A stretch of DNA of 64,000 nucleotides. Origin: JAAYDI01 sp052034005 (lineage in GTDB: Bacteria; Planctomycetota; Planctomycetia; Pirellulales; Pirellulaceae). The notes under the pieces are model-generated. The model was not told the DNA's origin and ran no database searches. It saw only the letters and a program-made list of their open reading frames with translations. Location: positions 124,001-188,000 of the forward strand of contig JBPOJB010000001.1 in NCBI GenBank assembly GCA_052034005.1, in the 5' to 3' direction. Made by a program: the position numbers and the translations under genes. Shown piece after piece: positions 9,612 to 17,767 of this stretch; the stretch's first letter is position 1; every line of letters starts with the position of its first letter.

Positions 9612-10853
9612 ATGCAGTACGATTCTCCTTCTGCGGCGGTCATGGACGGCATGTCCATTACGCAACCACACGACGCCGCTCCGCGCCCGGCGCCCCGGGC
9701 CGCCGCCAACGACTCGGGTCAACCGATGAGTCGGGATACGACCAAGAGTGCGAAGATCATGATCGTGGACGACGAGCCGATCAACATCAAGGTCGTTCAG
9801 AAGTACTTGCACGGGCACGGGTTTTCGAACTTCGTCACCACGTCCGACGCCACTCGGGCCATGGACATCTTCCGGGTACAGCGGCCGGACATCGCGTTGC
9901 TGGACATCATGATGCCGGAGGTGAGCGGCATCGAGATCCTGCAGCAGATCCGCGCCGATCGCCAGCTCAACCGCATTCCGGTGGTCATTCTGACGGCCGT
10001 GGGTGACGCGCGAATCAAGCAGAAGGCGCTGGAACTCGGCGCGACCGACTTCCTGACCAAGCCGGTGGACCCGAGTGAGCTGGTGTTGCGCGTCGGCAAT
10101 GCGCTGGTCGTCAAGTCGCACTATGATCATCTCGCGACCTATTCCGTGCAGTTGGAGCGGCAGGTGCGCGCGCGCACGGCCGAGCTGATGGCGTCGCGCC
10201 GCGGCCTGGTGCAGACGCTGGCCCGCGCGGCGGAGTACCGCGACAACGAGACCGCCCATCACATTTCGCGCGTCGGCCGCTATGTTGGCATCATCGCCCG
10301 CGAGTTGCAGATGCCGGAAGAGATCGCCGAGCTGCTGGAAGAAGCATCCCTCCTGCACGACGTGGGCAAGATCGGCATCGCGGACGCCATCCTGCTCAAG
10401 CCCGGAGCGTTGACGGAAGATGAATACGAGATCATGAAACAGCACTGTGCGTTCGGCCGCCGGATCATCCAGCAGTCGCTGGAGAGCGCCTGGGAGCGGC
10501 ACGGCACGCGCAGCCAGTTGGAGTTGATCGAGTCGGGCAACGCGATCGCCTGGCTCGTCCCGGTCGCTGCCATGATCGCCCAGACCCATCACGAGCATTG
10601 GGACGGGAGCGGCTATCCGCTCGGTCTGCGCGGCGAGCAGATCCCGATCGAAGGACGCATCACCGCCGTGGCCGATGTGTTCGATGCGCTGAGCAACAAG
10701 CGACCCTACAAGGAGGCTTTCCCGTTCGACCGGTGCCTGCAGATGATGGAGCGGGGGCGCGGCACCCACTTCGATCCCCGTGTGCTCGATGCGTTCCTCC
10801 GCCGCATCGATGACGTGCTGCAGGTGCAGATCGATCTGGCTGATGTCCTATGA
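9612..10853 (+). CDS. Response regulator with HD-GYP phosphodiesterase domain
   Basis: 413-residue two-domain regulator. The receiver (about 52-170) has phospho-acceptor Asp about 98 in ALLDIMMPEVSG and the conserved Lys in FLTKPVDP. The C-terminal half is an HD-GYP-type phosphohydrolase: HHISRVGRY, catalytic HD in LHDVGKIG (about 249-250), HHEHWDGSGYP and the closing DALSNKRPYKEAF. HD-GYP domains usually hydrolyse cyclic di-GMP to GMP; the enzymatic activity here is inferred. The start at 9612 has GAAGG upstream; an earlier ATG at 9564 is less likely. The stop overlaps the ATG of the HlyD gene as ATGA, so the regulator and exporter are translationally coupled. Confidence 0.9.
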   Translation: MQYDSPSAAVMDGMSITQPHDAAPRPAPRAAANDSGQPMSRDTTKSAKIMIVDDEPINIKVVQKYLHGHGFSNFVTTSDATRAMDIFRVQRPDIALLDIMMPEVSGIEILQQIRADRQLNRIPVVILTAVGDARIKQKALELGATDFLTKPVDPSELVLRVGNALVVKSHYDHLATYSVQLERQVRARTAELMASRRGLVQTLARAAEYRDNETAHHISRVGRYVGIIARELQMPEEIAELLEEASLLHDVGKIGIADAILLKPGALTEDEYEIMKQHCAFGRRIIQQSLESAWERHGTRSQLELIESGNAIAWLVPVAAMIAQTHHEHWDGSGYPLGLRGEQIPIEGRITAVADVFDALSNKRPYKEAFPFDRCLQMMERGRGTHFDPRVLDAFLRRIDDVLQVQIDLADVL

Positions 10854-11989
10854 TCAAGCGGATCCTGAGCCTGTTGGTGATTGCGATCCTGCTCCTGGCG
10901 GCCATTCTCTACGACCATTACCACGCCACGACGGACAGTGTCAGCGGTTTCCTCGAGGCGGATGAGATCCGAGTGGGTTCGCGCGTCGGCGGCCGCGTGG
11001 CGGCCGTGCATGTCCGGGAAGGCCAGCGCGTGGCGGCCGGCCAGGTGCTCGTCGAACTCGAACCGTTCGATCTGCTCGAGCGCCTGCGCGAAAGCGAGGC
11101 CAATCTGGCCGCTCAGCAGGCGACCTGCCAGCGGCTGGAAACCGGTTTCCGCGCCGAGGAGAAAGCGCAGGCCAAGGCGCGCTACGACCAGCTGCTGGCG
11201 GAACAGCAGAAGCTGGTGCACGGACCGCGCGAGCAGGAGAAAGAGGTGGCGCGGCACCAACTGGAGGTGGCCCATGCGCAACTCGAACTGGCCCAACGCA
11301 ACTATGCGCGCGTGTCGGGCCTGGCGGTGAGCCGAGCCCTCGCCGAGGAGGAGTTGGACCGCGCCGGGGAACAGTTGCGGGCCGCCACGGCGATGCTCGG
11401 GCTGCGCGCCCAGGAACTCGATCTGCTGGAAGTGGGCACGCGCCCGGAGGACCTGGACCGCGTCCGGGCACAGGTGGAAGAGGCGTACCAGGCCTGGCAA
11501 CTCACCGAGAACGGTTATCGCAGCGAGGAGGTTGCGGCCGCCCGGGCGGCGCGCGATGCGGCCCAGTCGGCTGTCGACGCGCTGCGCATCCAACTGGCAG
11601 AGCTCCAGATCAGAAGCCCCCTGGAGGGTGTCGTGGAAGCCATGGAACTGCAGCCCGGCGACCTGGTGGTGGCCTCGGCCCCCGTCCTCACGCTGCTGGA
11701 CGACCAGCACCTCTGGGTCCGCGCCTACGTCCCCCAGAACCGTGTCGGCATCCAGGTGCGTGAGACGCTGCGGGTGGTCGTCGACTGCTTCCCCGACGAA
11801 CCGCTGGAGGGGACCGTGGAGTTCGTCTCGCGGCAGGCGGAGTTCACGCCCAGCAACGTGCAGACGCCCGAAGAACGGTCCAAGCTGGTCTTCCGCATCA
11901 AAGTCGCCGTGCCCAACCGCGACCGCAAGCTGCTGCCCGGCATGTCCGCCACCGTGTGGCTGCCTAGCGCGGAGACGCGCCATGAGTGA
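10850..11989 (+). CDS. HlyD-family ABC-exporter adaptor (YbhG-like)
   Basis: 379-residue periplasmic adaptor. One N-terminal membrane anchor (ILSLLVIAILLLAAILYDHYH) is followed by the lipoyl-like half motif VHVREGQRVAAGQVLVEL. Two long Glu/Arg/Ala-rich coiled-coil helices span roughly residues 80-230, then come IRSPLEGVVEAMELQPGD and a beta-barrel domain. The layout matches YbhG-type adaptors that work with ABC-2 exporters. The first codon lies inside the stop of the HD-GYP gene, and the last eight bases overlap the start of the ABC transporter, so the three genes form one tight operon. Confidence 0.9.
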   Translation: MIKRILSLLVIAILLLAAILYDHYHATTDSVSGFLEADEIRVGSRVGGRVAAVHVREGQRVAAGQVLVELEPFDLLERLRESEANLAAQQATCQRLETGFRAEEKAQAKARYDQLLAEQQKLVHGPREQEKEVARHQLEVAHAQLELAQRNYARVSGLAVSRALAEEELDRAGEQLRAATAMLGLRAQELDLLEVGTRPEDLDRVRAQVEEAYQAWQLTENGYRSEEVAAARAARDAAQSAVDALRIQLAELQIRSPLEGVVEAMELQPGDLVVASAPVLTLLDDQHLWVRAYVPQNRVGIQVRETLRVVVDCFPDEPLEGTVEFVSRQAEFTPSNVQTPEERSKLVFRIKVAVPNRDRKLLPGMSATVWLPSAETRHE

Positions 11990-14219
11990 CCTGGTTGTCG
12001 ACGTCCAGCACCTCACGCGCCGTTTCGGAGACCTGGTGGCCGTCCACGATGTCAGTTTCCAGATCGAGCGGGCCGCCATCTTCGGGCTGCTGGGACCCAA
12101 TGGGAGCGGCAAGTCTACGATCATCCGCATGCTGCTGGGGATCCTCGAGCCGACCGCCGGACATGCCACGGTCCTCGGCTACGACGTGCGGCGCGATTCG
12201 GAACTGGTCAAGCGTCGCACCGGGTACATGTCGCAGCAGTTCAGTCTGTACACGGACCTCACCGTCCTGGAGAACCTCCAGTTCTACGGGCGGATCTACG
12301 GATTGTCGCGCAACCGGCTCGACGAACGTTGCGCGGCCGTCATGCAGCTGGCCGCGCTGGAGAGCCGCGTGGATCAGCTGGCCGGCACGCTCTCCGGCGG
12401 CTGGAAGCAACGCCTGGCACTGGCCTGCTCGCTGATCCACGAGCCCGAACTCCTGCTGCTGGACGAACCGACCGCCGGAATCGACCCGGTCGCCCGCCGC
12501 CAGCTGTGGGACCTGCTCTTCCAACTGGCCGGCACAGGCGTCACGCTGCTGGTCACCACGCATTACATGGACGAAGCCGAACGGTGCACCGACGTCGGAT
12601 ACATCCACCTGTCCAGACTGCTGGTCTGCGGCAAGCCGAGCCAACTCAAGGCGCTCCCGGCCGTCACGCCCGCAGACACGCGCCGGTACGAACTGCGCGT
12701 TCTGAACCCGGCCGCCTACCTGGCCGAACTCCGCCAGCTCGAGCAGGTCTACGACGCCACGCTCTTCGGCGAGACCATCCACTTGATGGTCGCGGAAACC
12801 TGTCCGCCCGAATCGCTTCTGGAACGCGTGCGGGCGCATGGCGCGGCAGCGGAGATCTATGCCATCCCGCCGTCCCTGGAGGACGTGTTCGTGACCCTGA
12901 CGCGCGACGCCGAACGCGGCGTCGGGGCGGGCGCCGCGTCGATCACCCCCGAACCTGCTCCCCCGGACCTGCACCCGGACGCGGCGGTGGCTGAACGGCC
13001 GACGGCCGAGAGCACGCGGCCGCCGACCCACCCACCTCCCGCGCCGCCAGGTCGCCGCGGGGCCGGGCGGACGACCGACGGGTTCTGGGCCATCCTGGTC
13101 AAGGAGTTCGTCCATATCCGACGCCAACGCATGACGCTGTTCTTCATGCTGGTCGTGCCCGTGATGCAGACGATCATCTTCGGCTATGCGATCGAGACAC
13201 AGATCGAACATATCCCACTCGTCGTGTTCGATCAGGACGGGCGCGCCGACGGACGCCGGCTCGTCGAAGCGTTCATCAACTCGCGCCGCTTCGAGCTGGC
13301 AGAGCGTGTGTACAATGACGAGTCATTTCGCCGCGCTCTCACGTCCGGCCGCGCACGCGTCGGGCTGCGCATCCCGCCCGACTACTCGGATCGCTTGCTG
13401 CGGGGCGAACAGGTCCATGTCCAGGTGTTGATCGACGGCAGCGACTCGCAAGTGGCTACCACGGCACTCAACACGGCCAAGCTGCTGGGCATCCAGCTGT
13501 CGATCCAGTGGGCGCTGCCGCGCGGCGAGGCGGCCCACTTCGCGCCCTCCCGCGACCCGGCCGGGACCGCCAGCCTGCCGATCGACGTGCGCCCCCGCCT
13601 GCTCTACAACCCCGATCTGGAGAGCTCCCATTTCTTCGTACCCGGCTTGATCGGGATTATCCTGCAGTTGGTCACGCTCTTCCTCACCTCCTTCGCCATC
13701 GTGCGGGAACGAGAGCTCGGCACCCTCGAGCAGCTGTACGTCACACCGGTCGGTCGTACCGGACTGATGCTCGGCAAACTGCTGCCTTACGCGATTGTCG
13801 GGTTCGTGGAGCTGTTGTTGGTCGTCTCCGTCATGGTCTTCGTGTTCGGAGTCCCGATCCATGGCAGCATCCCGCTGCTGCTCGCCCTGGCCATGCTGTT
13901 CATGGTCTGCTCGCTCGGCCTCGGACTGCTCGTGTCCACGCTCGCCCAGACCCAGGTCGAAGCGCTCCAGTTCGCGTTCATGATCATGCTCCCGTCCGTG
14001 CTGCTCTCCGGCTTCGTGTTCCCGCGCGCCGAGATGCCGTTGCCGATCTACCTCCTGACGTTCGGGATTCCCGCCACCTATTTCATCGAGATCTTGCGCG
14101 GGATTGTGCTGCGGGGCGCGGACTTGCTCGACCTGCTGCGCTGGGTCATCGGCCTGACCCTCTGCGGTGTGGTGGTGCTCATGGTCAGCCTGTCGCGCTT
14201 CCGCAAGCAACTCAGCTGA
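11982..14219 (+). CDS. Fused ABC ATPase and ABC-2 permease exporter
   Basis: 745-residue exporter joining ATPase and permease in one chain. Residues 1-310 form the ATPase: Walker A GPNGSGKST, signature LSGGWKQRLAL, Walker B LLLLDEPTAGIDP and H-loop VTTHYMDEAE. A Pro-rich linker (about 325-365) leads into an ABC-2 permease with one N-terminal helix (MTLFFMLVVPVMQTIIFGYAI), a large extracytoplasmic loop and five C-terminal helices. Related systems such as YbhFSR keep ATPase and permeases as separate genes and use two permeases. Here a single permease is fused, so a homodimer would be self-sufficient. The ATG at 11982 starts inside the end of the HlyD gene. The substrate is unknown. Confidence 0.9.
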   Translation: MSDLVVDVQHLTRRFGDLVAVHDVSFQIERAAIFGLLGPNGSGKSTIIRMLLGILEPTAGHATVLGYDVRRDSELVKRRTGYMSQQFSLYTDLTVLENLQFYGRIYGLSRNRLDERCAAVMQLAALESRVDQLAGTLSGGWKQRLALACSLIHEPELLLLDEPTAGIDPVARRQLWDLLFQLAGTGVTLLVTTHYMDEAERCTDVGYIHLSRLLVCGKPSQLKALPAVTPADTRRYELRVLNPAAYLAELRQLEQVYDATLFGETIHLMVAETCPPESLLERVRAHGAAAEIYAIPPSLEDVFVTLTRDAERGVGAGAASITPEPAPPDLHPDAAVAERPTAESTRPPTHPPPAPPGRRGAGRTTDGFWAILVKEFVHIRRQRMTLFFMLVVPVMQTIIFGYAIETQIEHIPLVVFDQDGRADGRRLVEAFINSRRFELAERVYNDESFRRALTSGRARVGLRIPPDYSDRLLRGEQVHVQVLIDGSDSQVATTALNTAKLLGIQLSIQWALPRGEAAHFAPSRDPAGTASLPIDVRPRLLYNPDLESSHFFVPGLIGIILQLVTLFLTSFAIVRERELGTLEQLYVTPVGRTGLMLGKLLPYAIVGFVELLLVVSVMVFVFGVPIHGSIPLLLALAMLFMVCSLGLGLLVSTLAQTQVEALQFAFMIMLPSVLLSGFVFPRAEMPLPIYLLTFGIPATYFIEILRGIVLRGADLLDLLRWVIGLTLCGVVVLMVSLSRFRKQLS

Positions 14220-14423
14220 ACTCCCGGCCGACCCGCGACCGGCCGCCACGCCCGCCCGGGGTACGGCTCTGCGTTGCCACCCTTCTGGTCGGCCTGTGGC
14301 CACCCGGTCAGTCAGCGCGGGGACTTGCACATCTTTGACAATCTGCGACACTCGGAACCTTCCGGAAAACCGGCCTTAGATTGTGTCTTTTGACATGTGG
14401 TGCGTGGCTAGGAGCGAGGCGAT

Positions 14424-14882
14424 ATGGGGTTTTGGGGTTTGTTGTTGTTGGCCGTGGTGGGAGGTACGGACGAGCGGGCGTCAGGCGAGGCGAAGCGGGT
14501 ACCGCTGCACGAGCATCCGACGCTGGTGCGCATGCTGAGCGAGAACAACCGCTTGCGCGCCAGTGTGGGCTTGTCGGCGCAAGAGATATCACCCGAGCTG
14601 ACCAAGGCGGCTCAGGACCATGCGTGGTACATGGCGCGCACGGGCCATTTCAGCCATCACAGCAACAGTGGACCGGTGGCACGGGCGTTGCGTTACGGGT
14701 TCGAGGGCTTCGCGGGCGAGAACATCGCCATGGGGCAAGCGACCGTGGCGAGCGTATTTTCCAGCTGGCGGTCCAGCGCCGGGCACTGGGCGAACATTAC
14801 CAGCCGCAACAGGCTGGCCGGATTCGGTTACGCGGTCGCATCCGACGGTTCCACCTACTGGGTGGCCATGTACGGCAACTGA
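14424..14882 (+). CDS. Secreted CAP (SCP/PR-1-like) domain protein
   Basis: 152-residue small protein. A short hydrophobic start (FWGLLLLAVVG) fits a signal peptide. The rest is a CAP domain with the usual signatures: N-N-R-L-R near 40, the central H-A-W-Y-M-A-R-T-G-H-F-S-H, GENIAMG and the closing GFGYAVASDGSTYWVAMYG. The TAGGAGCGAGG ribosome binding site sits just before the ATG. Bacterial CAP proteins are exported and of mostly unknown function. It stands alone between the exporter operon and the asparaginase gene. Confidence 0.85.
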   Translation: MGFWGLLLLAVVGGTDERASGEAKRVPLHEHPTLVRMLSENNRLRASVGLSAQEISPELTKAAQDHAWYMARTGHFSHHSNSGPVARALRYGFEGFAGENIAMGQATVASVFSSWRSSAGHWANITSRNRLAGFGYAVASDGSTYWVAMYGN

Positions 14883-15148
14883 CCGCGCGCGCCGTCCGCT
14901 CGATTGTCGGCCATCGCGTTGGACGGCAACGAACTCGCCGGCGATGACCAGCTGAAGACGGGTGAGGGTGTCCACGAGTTCCAGGTGCGTGCCCTGAAAG
15001 GCGCGCCCGGCCATCTCACCCGATCGTTTGGCTGCCACGCTTCAGAGCGTCCCGCCATGTTGTCAGTGCCGACCTCATCGGCTAGCGTGGTCACTGTACG
15101 ACCGGGTGATTTCGCTGTCCAAGCCTCGGGGCACAAGGCATCTGCCGC

Positions 15149-16294
15149 ATGACTGAACAGAGCATACCGCGCCGAGATTTCCTGTCCGCGTCCGCTGTCG
15201 GCCTTGCCGCGACGGCTATCGCGTCCGACGCGACGGCATCCTCCACGCAGATTGTCGGGGAGCGATCGGACCTTCCGCCCTCCGGCCAGTTCCCGGTCAC
15301 GGTGATCTCGTCTGCCAACGGCCTGGAGGCGACCAGGAAGGCGTACGAGGCAGTGCTGGCCGGTACGGACACGGCCGAGGCGGTCGTGCAGGGCGTGGCC
15401 CTTGTGGAAGCCGATCCGCAGGACACGTCTGTAGGGCTCGGCGGGTTGCCGAACGAGGCGGGCGTTGTCGAGTTGGACGCGGCGGTCATGCATGGCCCGA
15501 CGCATCTGGCCGGTGCCGTAGCCGGCCTGCGTCAGATCAGGCACCCGGCGCAAGTGGCACTGAAGGTCATGCAACTGACCGATCATGTGTTGTTGGTCGG
15601 TGAAGGCGCCTTGCAGTTCGCGCGGGCCCTCGGCTTCCCGGAAGAGAATCTGCTGACCGACCGTGCGCGCAAGATCTGGCTCCACTGGAAACTCAACTTG
15701 TCCGACCAGGACGACTGGTTGGCTCCGCCGGACGAGAGCGTGGATCCTGAGACGGCGGAGTTTTTCCGGTCGCACGCGGTTGTGCGGCCGGTGGCGGGTT
15801 CCGTCCGTTCGCAGTTCTGTCGGCCGACCGGCACGATCCACTGTGCCGCGCTCAACGCGCAGGGGGACATCTCGTGCACGACGTCCACCAGCGGCCTGGC
15901 GTTCAAGATCCCGGGTCGCGTGGGAGACTCGCCGATCCTGGGGGCGGGCCTGTATGTGGACAACGAGATTGGTTCGTGCGGTAGCACGGGGCGCGGGGAA
16001 GCCAACCTGCAGAATCTCAGCTGCTTCGCGGCCGTCGAGTTGATGCGTGGCGGCATGGCTCCGCGCGAGGCGGGGCTGGAGGTCTGCCGCCGTGTCGCCG
16101 CGCATACGCGGCGCCCCGATTTGCTGGACGATCAGGGCCGACCCAATTTCGATCTGAAGTTTTATCTGCTCAGCAAGTCCGGTCAGCACGCGGGCGTGTC
16201 CCTCTACGGACCCGCCAAGTACGCCGTGACCGACGCCCAGAGTAGCCGACTCGAGGAGTGCAGTTTTCTCTACGAGAGAAAGCCGAATCCGTAG
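15149..16294 (+). CDS. Tat-exported N4-(beta-N-acetylglucosaminyl)-L-asparaginase-type Ntn hydrolase
   Basis: 381-residue member of the glycosylasparaginase family, which cleaves the amide between Asn and GlcNAc and matures by self-cleavage before a catalytic Thr. The N-terminus has a twin-arginine motif (RRDFLSASAVGLAATAIA). The family hallmark is clear in STSGLAFKIPGRVGDSP and GAGLYVDNEIGSCGSTGRGE. The predicted nucleophile is Thr229 in PTGTIHC. The residue before it is Gly, not the Asp of classical glycosylasparaginases (HDT), so the scissile bond resembles the Gly-Thr of isoaspartyl peptidases. Export fits a role in degrading glycoprotein material. Confidence 0.87.
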   Translation: MTEQSIPRRDFLSASAVGLAATAIASDATASSTQIVGERSDLPPSGQFPVTVISSANGLEATRKAYEAVLAGTDTAEAVVQGVALVEADPQDTSVGLGGLPNEAGVVELDAAVMHGPTHLAGAVAGLRQIRHPAQVALKVMQLTDHVLLVGEGALQFARALGFPEENLLTDRARKIWLHWKLNLSDQDDWLAPPDESVDPETAEFFRSHAVVRPVAGSVRSQFCRPTGTIHCAALNAQGDISCTTSTSGLAFKIPGRVGDSPILGAGLYVDNEIGSCGSTGRGEANLQNLSCFAAVELMRGGMAPREAGLEVCRRVAAHTRRPDLLDDQGRPNFDLKFYLLSKSGQHAGVSLYGPAKYAVTDAQSSRLEECSFLYERKPNP

Positions 16295-16329
16295 ACTCGC
16301 CCGTGGCAGATGTGCAGGGCTGTCCGCCC

Positions 16330-16914
16330 ATGATGCGATCCGCCCGAATCCCGGCTTCTTCCATTGCCGTGACGCTGGCAGGCCTGGCCGTCGTGGCCGG
16401 CGGGCCACGGGTGGTAATGTCCCAGACGCCGCCGGCCATCGTCGTGACCAGTCTGGAGCATGGTTTGACGCTGGACTTCTTCCGTGCCGACGATGGAACG
16501 TACCTGAAGGTCGCCCCGCCCGGGGTCCGCATGAGCGGGTTCGAGGTGCCTGCGGCGGGCATCAGTGTCGGTGGGAAGATCTACCTCTTCTGCACAACCG
16601 ACCACACGCCCACCGAGGTGATGGGACGCTGCGTGCTGGTCGAATTCGACGAGGCCAAAGGGTCGTTCCGCACCGTCCGGGACGTCTCGCGCAGACCGGG
16701 CAACTTCATCAATGTCGCGCCGCACCTGGCCCCGGTGGACCCGGCCGAATGGCCCGGGGGCGAGGACCCGCCGGTGCTGATCTGGGGCAGCGGCGCGTAT
16801 CGGCGCAGCCACATCTATTTGAGCCGTATCGCGGCAGCCCAGATCGAGCACCCCACGGTGATGCGCTCGCAGTTGCGAGTTACGTGCGAGGAAGGCGCGA
16901 GGAGTGTGCCATGA
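16330..16914 (+). CDS. DUF4185-type secreted protein, C-terminally truncated
   Basis: 194-residue protein with a signal peptide (IAVTLAGLAVVAGGPRVVM) and the N-terminal half of a DUF4185 beta-propeller-like domain: ADDGTYLKVAPPGVRMSGFEVPAAG, GGKIYLFCTTDH and VLIWGSGAYRRSHIYLSRI. Family members are usually about twice as long. The sequence stops looking like the family after AAAQIEHP (about 16857) and ends in unrelated residues, so this is probably a broken gene. Its stop overlaps the ATG of the following zinc-ribbon gene (ATGA). It begins 35 nt after the asparaginase gene, suggesting an original operon. Confidence 0.65.
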   Translation: MMRSARIPASSIAVTLAGLAVVAGGPRVVMSQTPPAIVVTSLEHGLTLDFFRADDGTYLKVAPPGVRMSGFEVPAAGISVGGKIYLFCTTDHTPTEVMGRCVLVEFDEAKGSFRTVRDVSRRPGNFINVAPHLAPVDPAEWPGGEDPPVLIWGSGAYRRSHIYLSRIAAAQIEHPTVMRSQLRVTCEEGARSVP

Positions 16915-17114
16915 AGCGGACGTGTGATCAATGCCATGGTACGGGCGTGCGCTGCTACTTCAAAGGCGAAAGCCGCTTCCTCCTGTCGCAGGAAGAGTGT
17001 CCGGCGTGCTGCGGATTGGGGTTCGTCGAGACCGATGACGCGGAGGACCCGGAGGCCCCGGCGGACCCGCGCGCGTCGACTGACCCCGATGAACGTCCGC
17101 CAGAGACTCCCTGA
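16911..17114 (+). CDS. Small DnaJ-like zinc-ribbon protein
   Basis: 67-residue protein with two CxxCxGxG-like knuckles (CDQCHGTG and CPACCGLG) spaced as in the DnaJ cysteine-rich region or anti-TRAP, so it probably binds one zinc ion. The tail is acidic and Pro-rich with no structure I recognise. A GAGGAAGG-type ribosome binding site lies within the aberrant end of the truncated DUF4185 gene, and the ATG overlaps its stop. The 3' end overlaps an antisense nuclease relic. The function is unknown. Confidence 0.6.
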   Translation: MKRTCDQCHGTGVRCYFKGESRFLLSQEECPACCGLGFVETDDAEDPEAPADPRASTDPDERPPETP

Positions 17115-17522
17115 CGGCCTGGCTGTGAAAGATATAGTCGATCCGCAGCATCGCGTCACCGAGTCTCGTGGGCCAGTGCCAGGTCGGATGCGAGTCCGGG
17201 TTCTCGGTCACGGCCGCGAAACTGTCCACGAATCCGCGTTCGAACAGCATCGCAGGGGCCTGGAACGTGGAGCAACTGTTGAAATCGCCCACGATGAGTG
17301 CAGGCATGTCGGTCCGCACGTGGGTCAGGATGGCGCGCATTTCTTGACGATGCGTCTGCTCCGCTGCTTGTAATTCGATCCATGGTGCGGGCTAACCGGA
17401 AGTTCCTCAACACGCACGACGTGAACCAACGCCACATGCTCCCGCCGCTCCGGTATGCCGTTATCCGTGCCGACGGCCAACACGGCTCGCGATCTCAACT
17501 GTCCAGCTCCTCGGCCGCACAC
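17010..17522 (-). pseudogene. Endonuclease/exonuclease/phosphatase family relic
   Basis: The minus strand carries two pieces of one EEP-family domain in different frames. The first (about 17522-17343) reads AVGTDNGIPERREH, then VEELPVSPHHGSNYKQ. The second (from about 17340) reads MPALIVGDFNSCS, then HPTWHWPTRLGDAMLRIDYIFHS, with the GDFNS and DYIF motifs of the family. They join at about 17342, where one missing base would explain the frame change. A short internal segment before HHGSNYK and the whole N-terminal half are also missing. No intact start was found. Confidence 0.7.
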
Positions 17523-17767
17523 TGATCTTAGTTCAGAGGAAGCCGGACCGGCAATCTCGCGACGTAAGGCCCCAGCGACCCGGAGCGCGCTGCTGCTAGC
17601 ACCTCACTGCTGTCATAGGCTGCTCTTGCATCAAAACCCCTCCTAATGTACTGTTCGCAGCTCGGGTCCCTGACCGCCCGGGCCGTGGTCGCGCTTTTCT
17701 TGTGTCCGGCGGTTGGGGAGCGGTCTGATCTCATCGCACGGACCTCCCACGAACTTGGCACGCACCC
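17523..17767. other. Region upstream of BBP7 gene
   Basis: 245 nt after the nuclease relic. It should contain the promoter of the outer-membrane protein gene. I see only a weak TTGCAT-like -35 near 17625 and no small gene. Confidence 0.3.
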
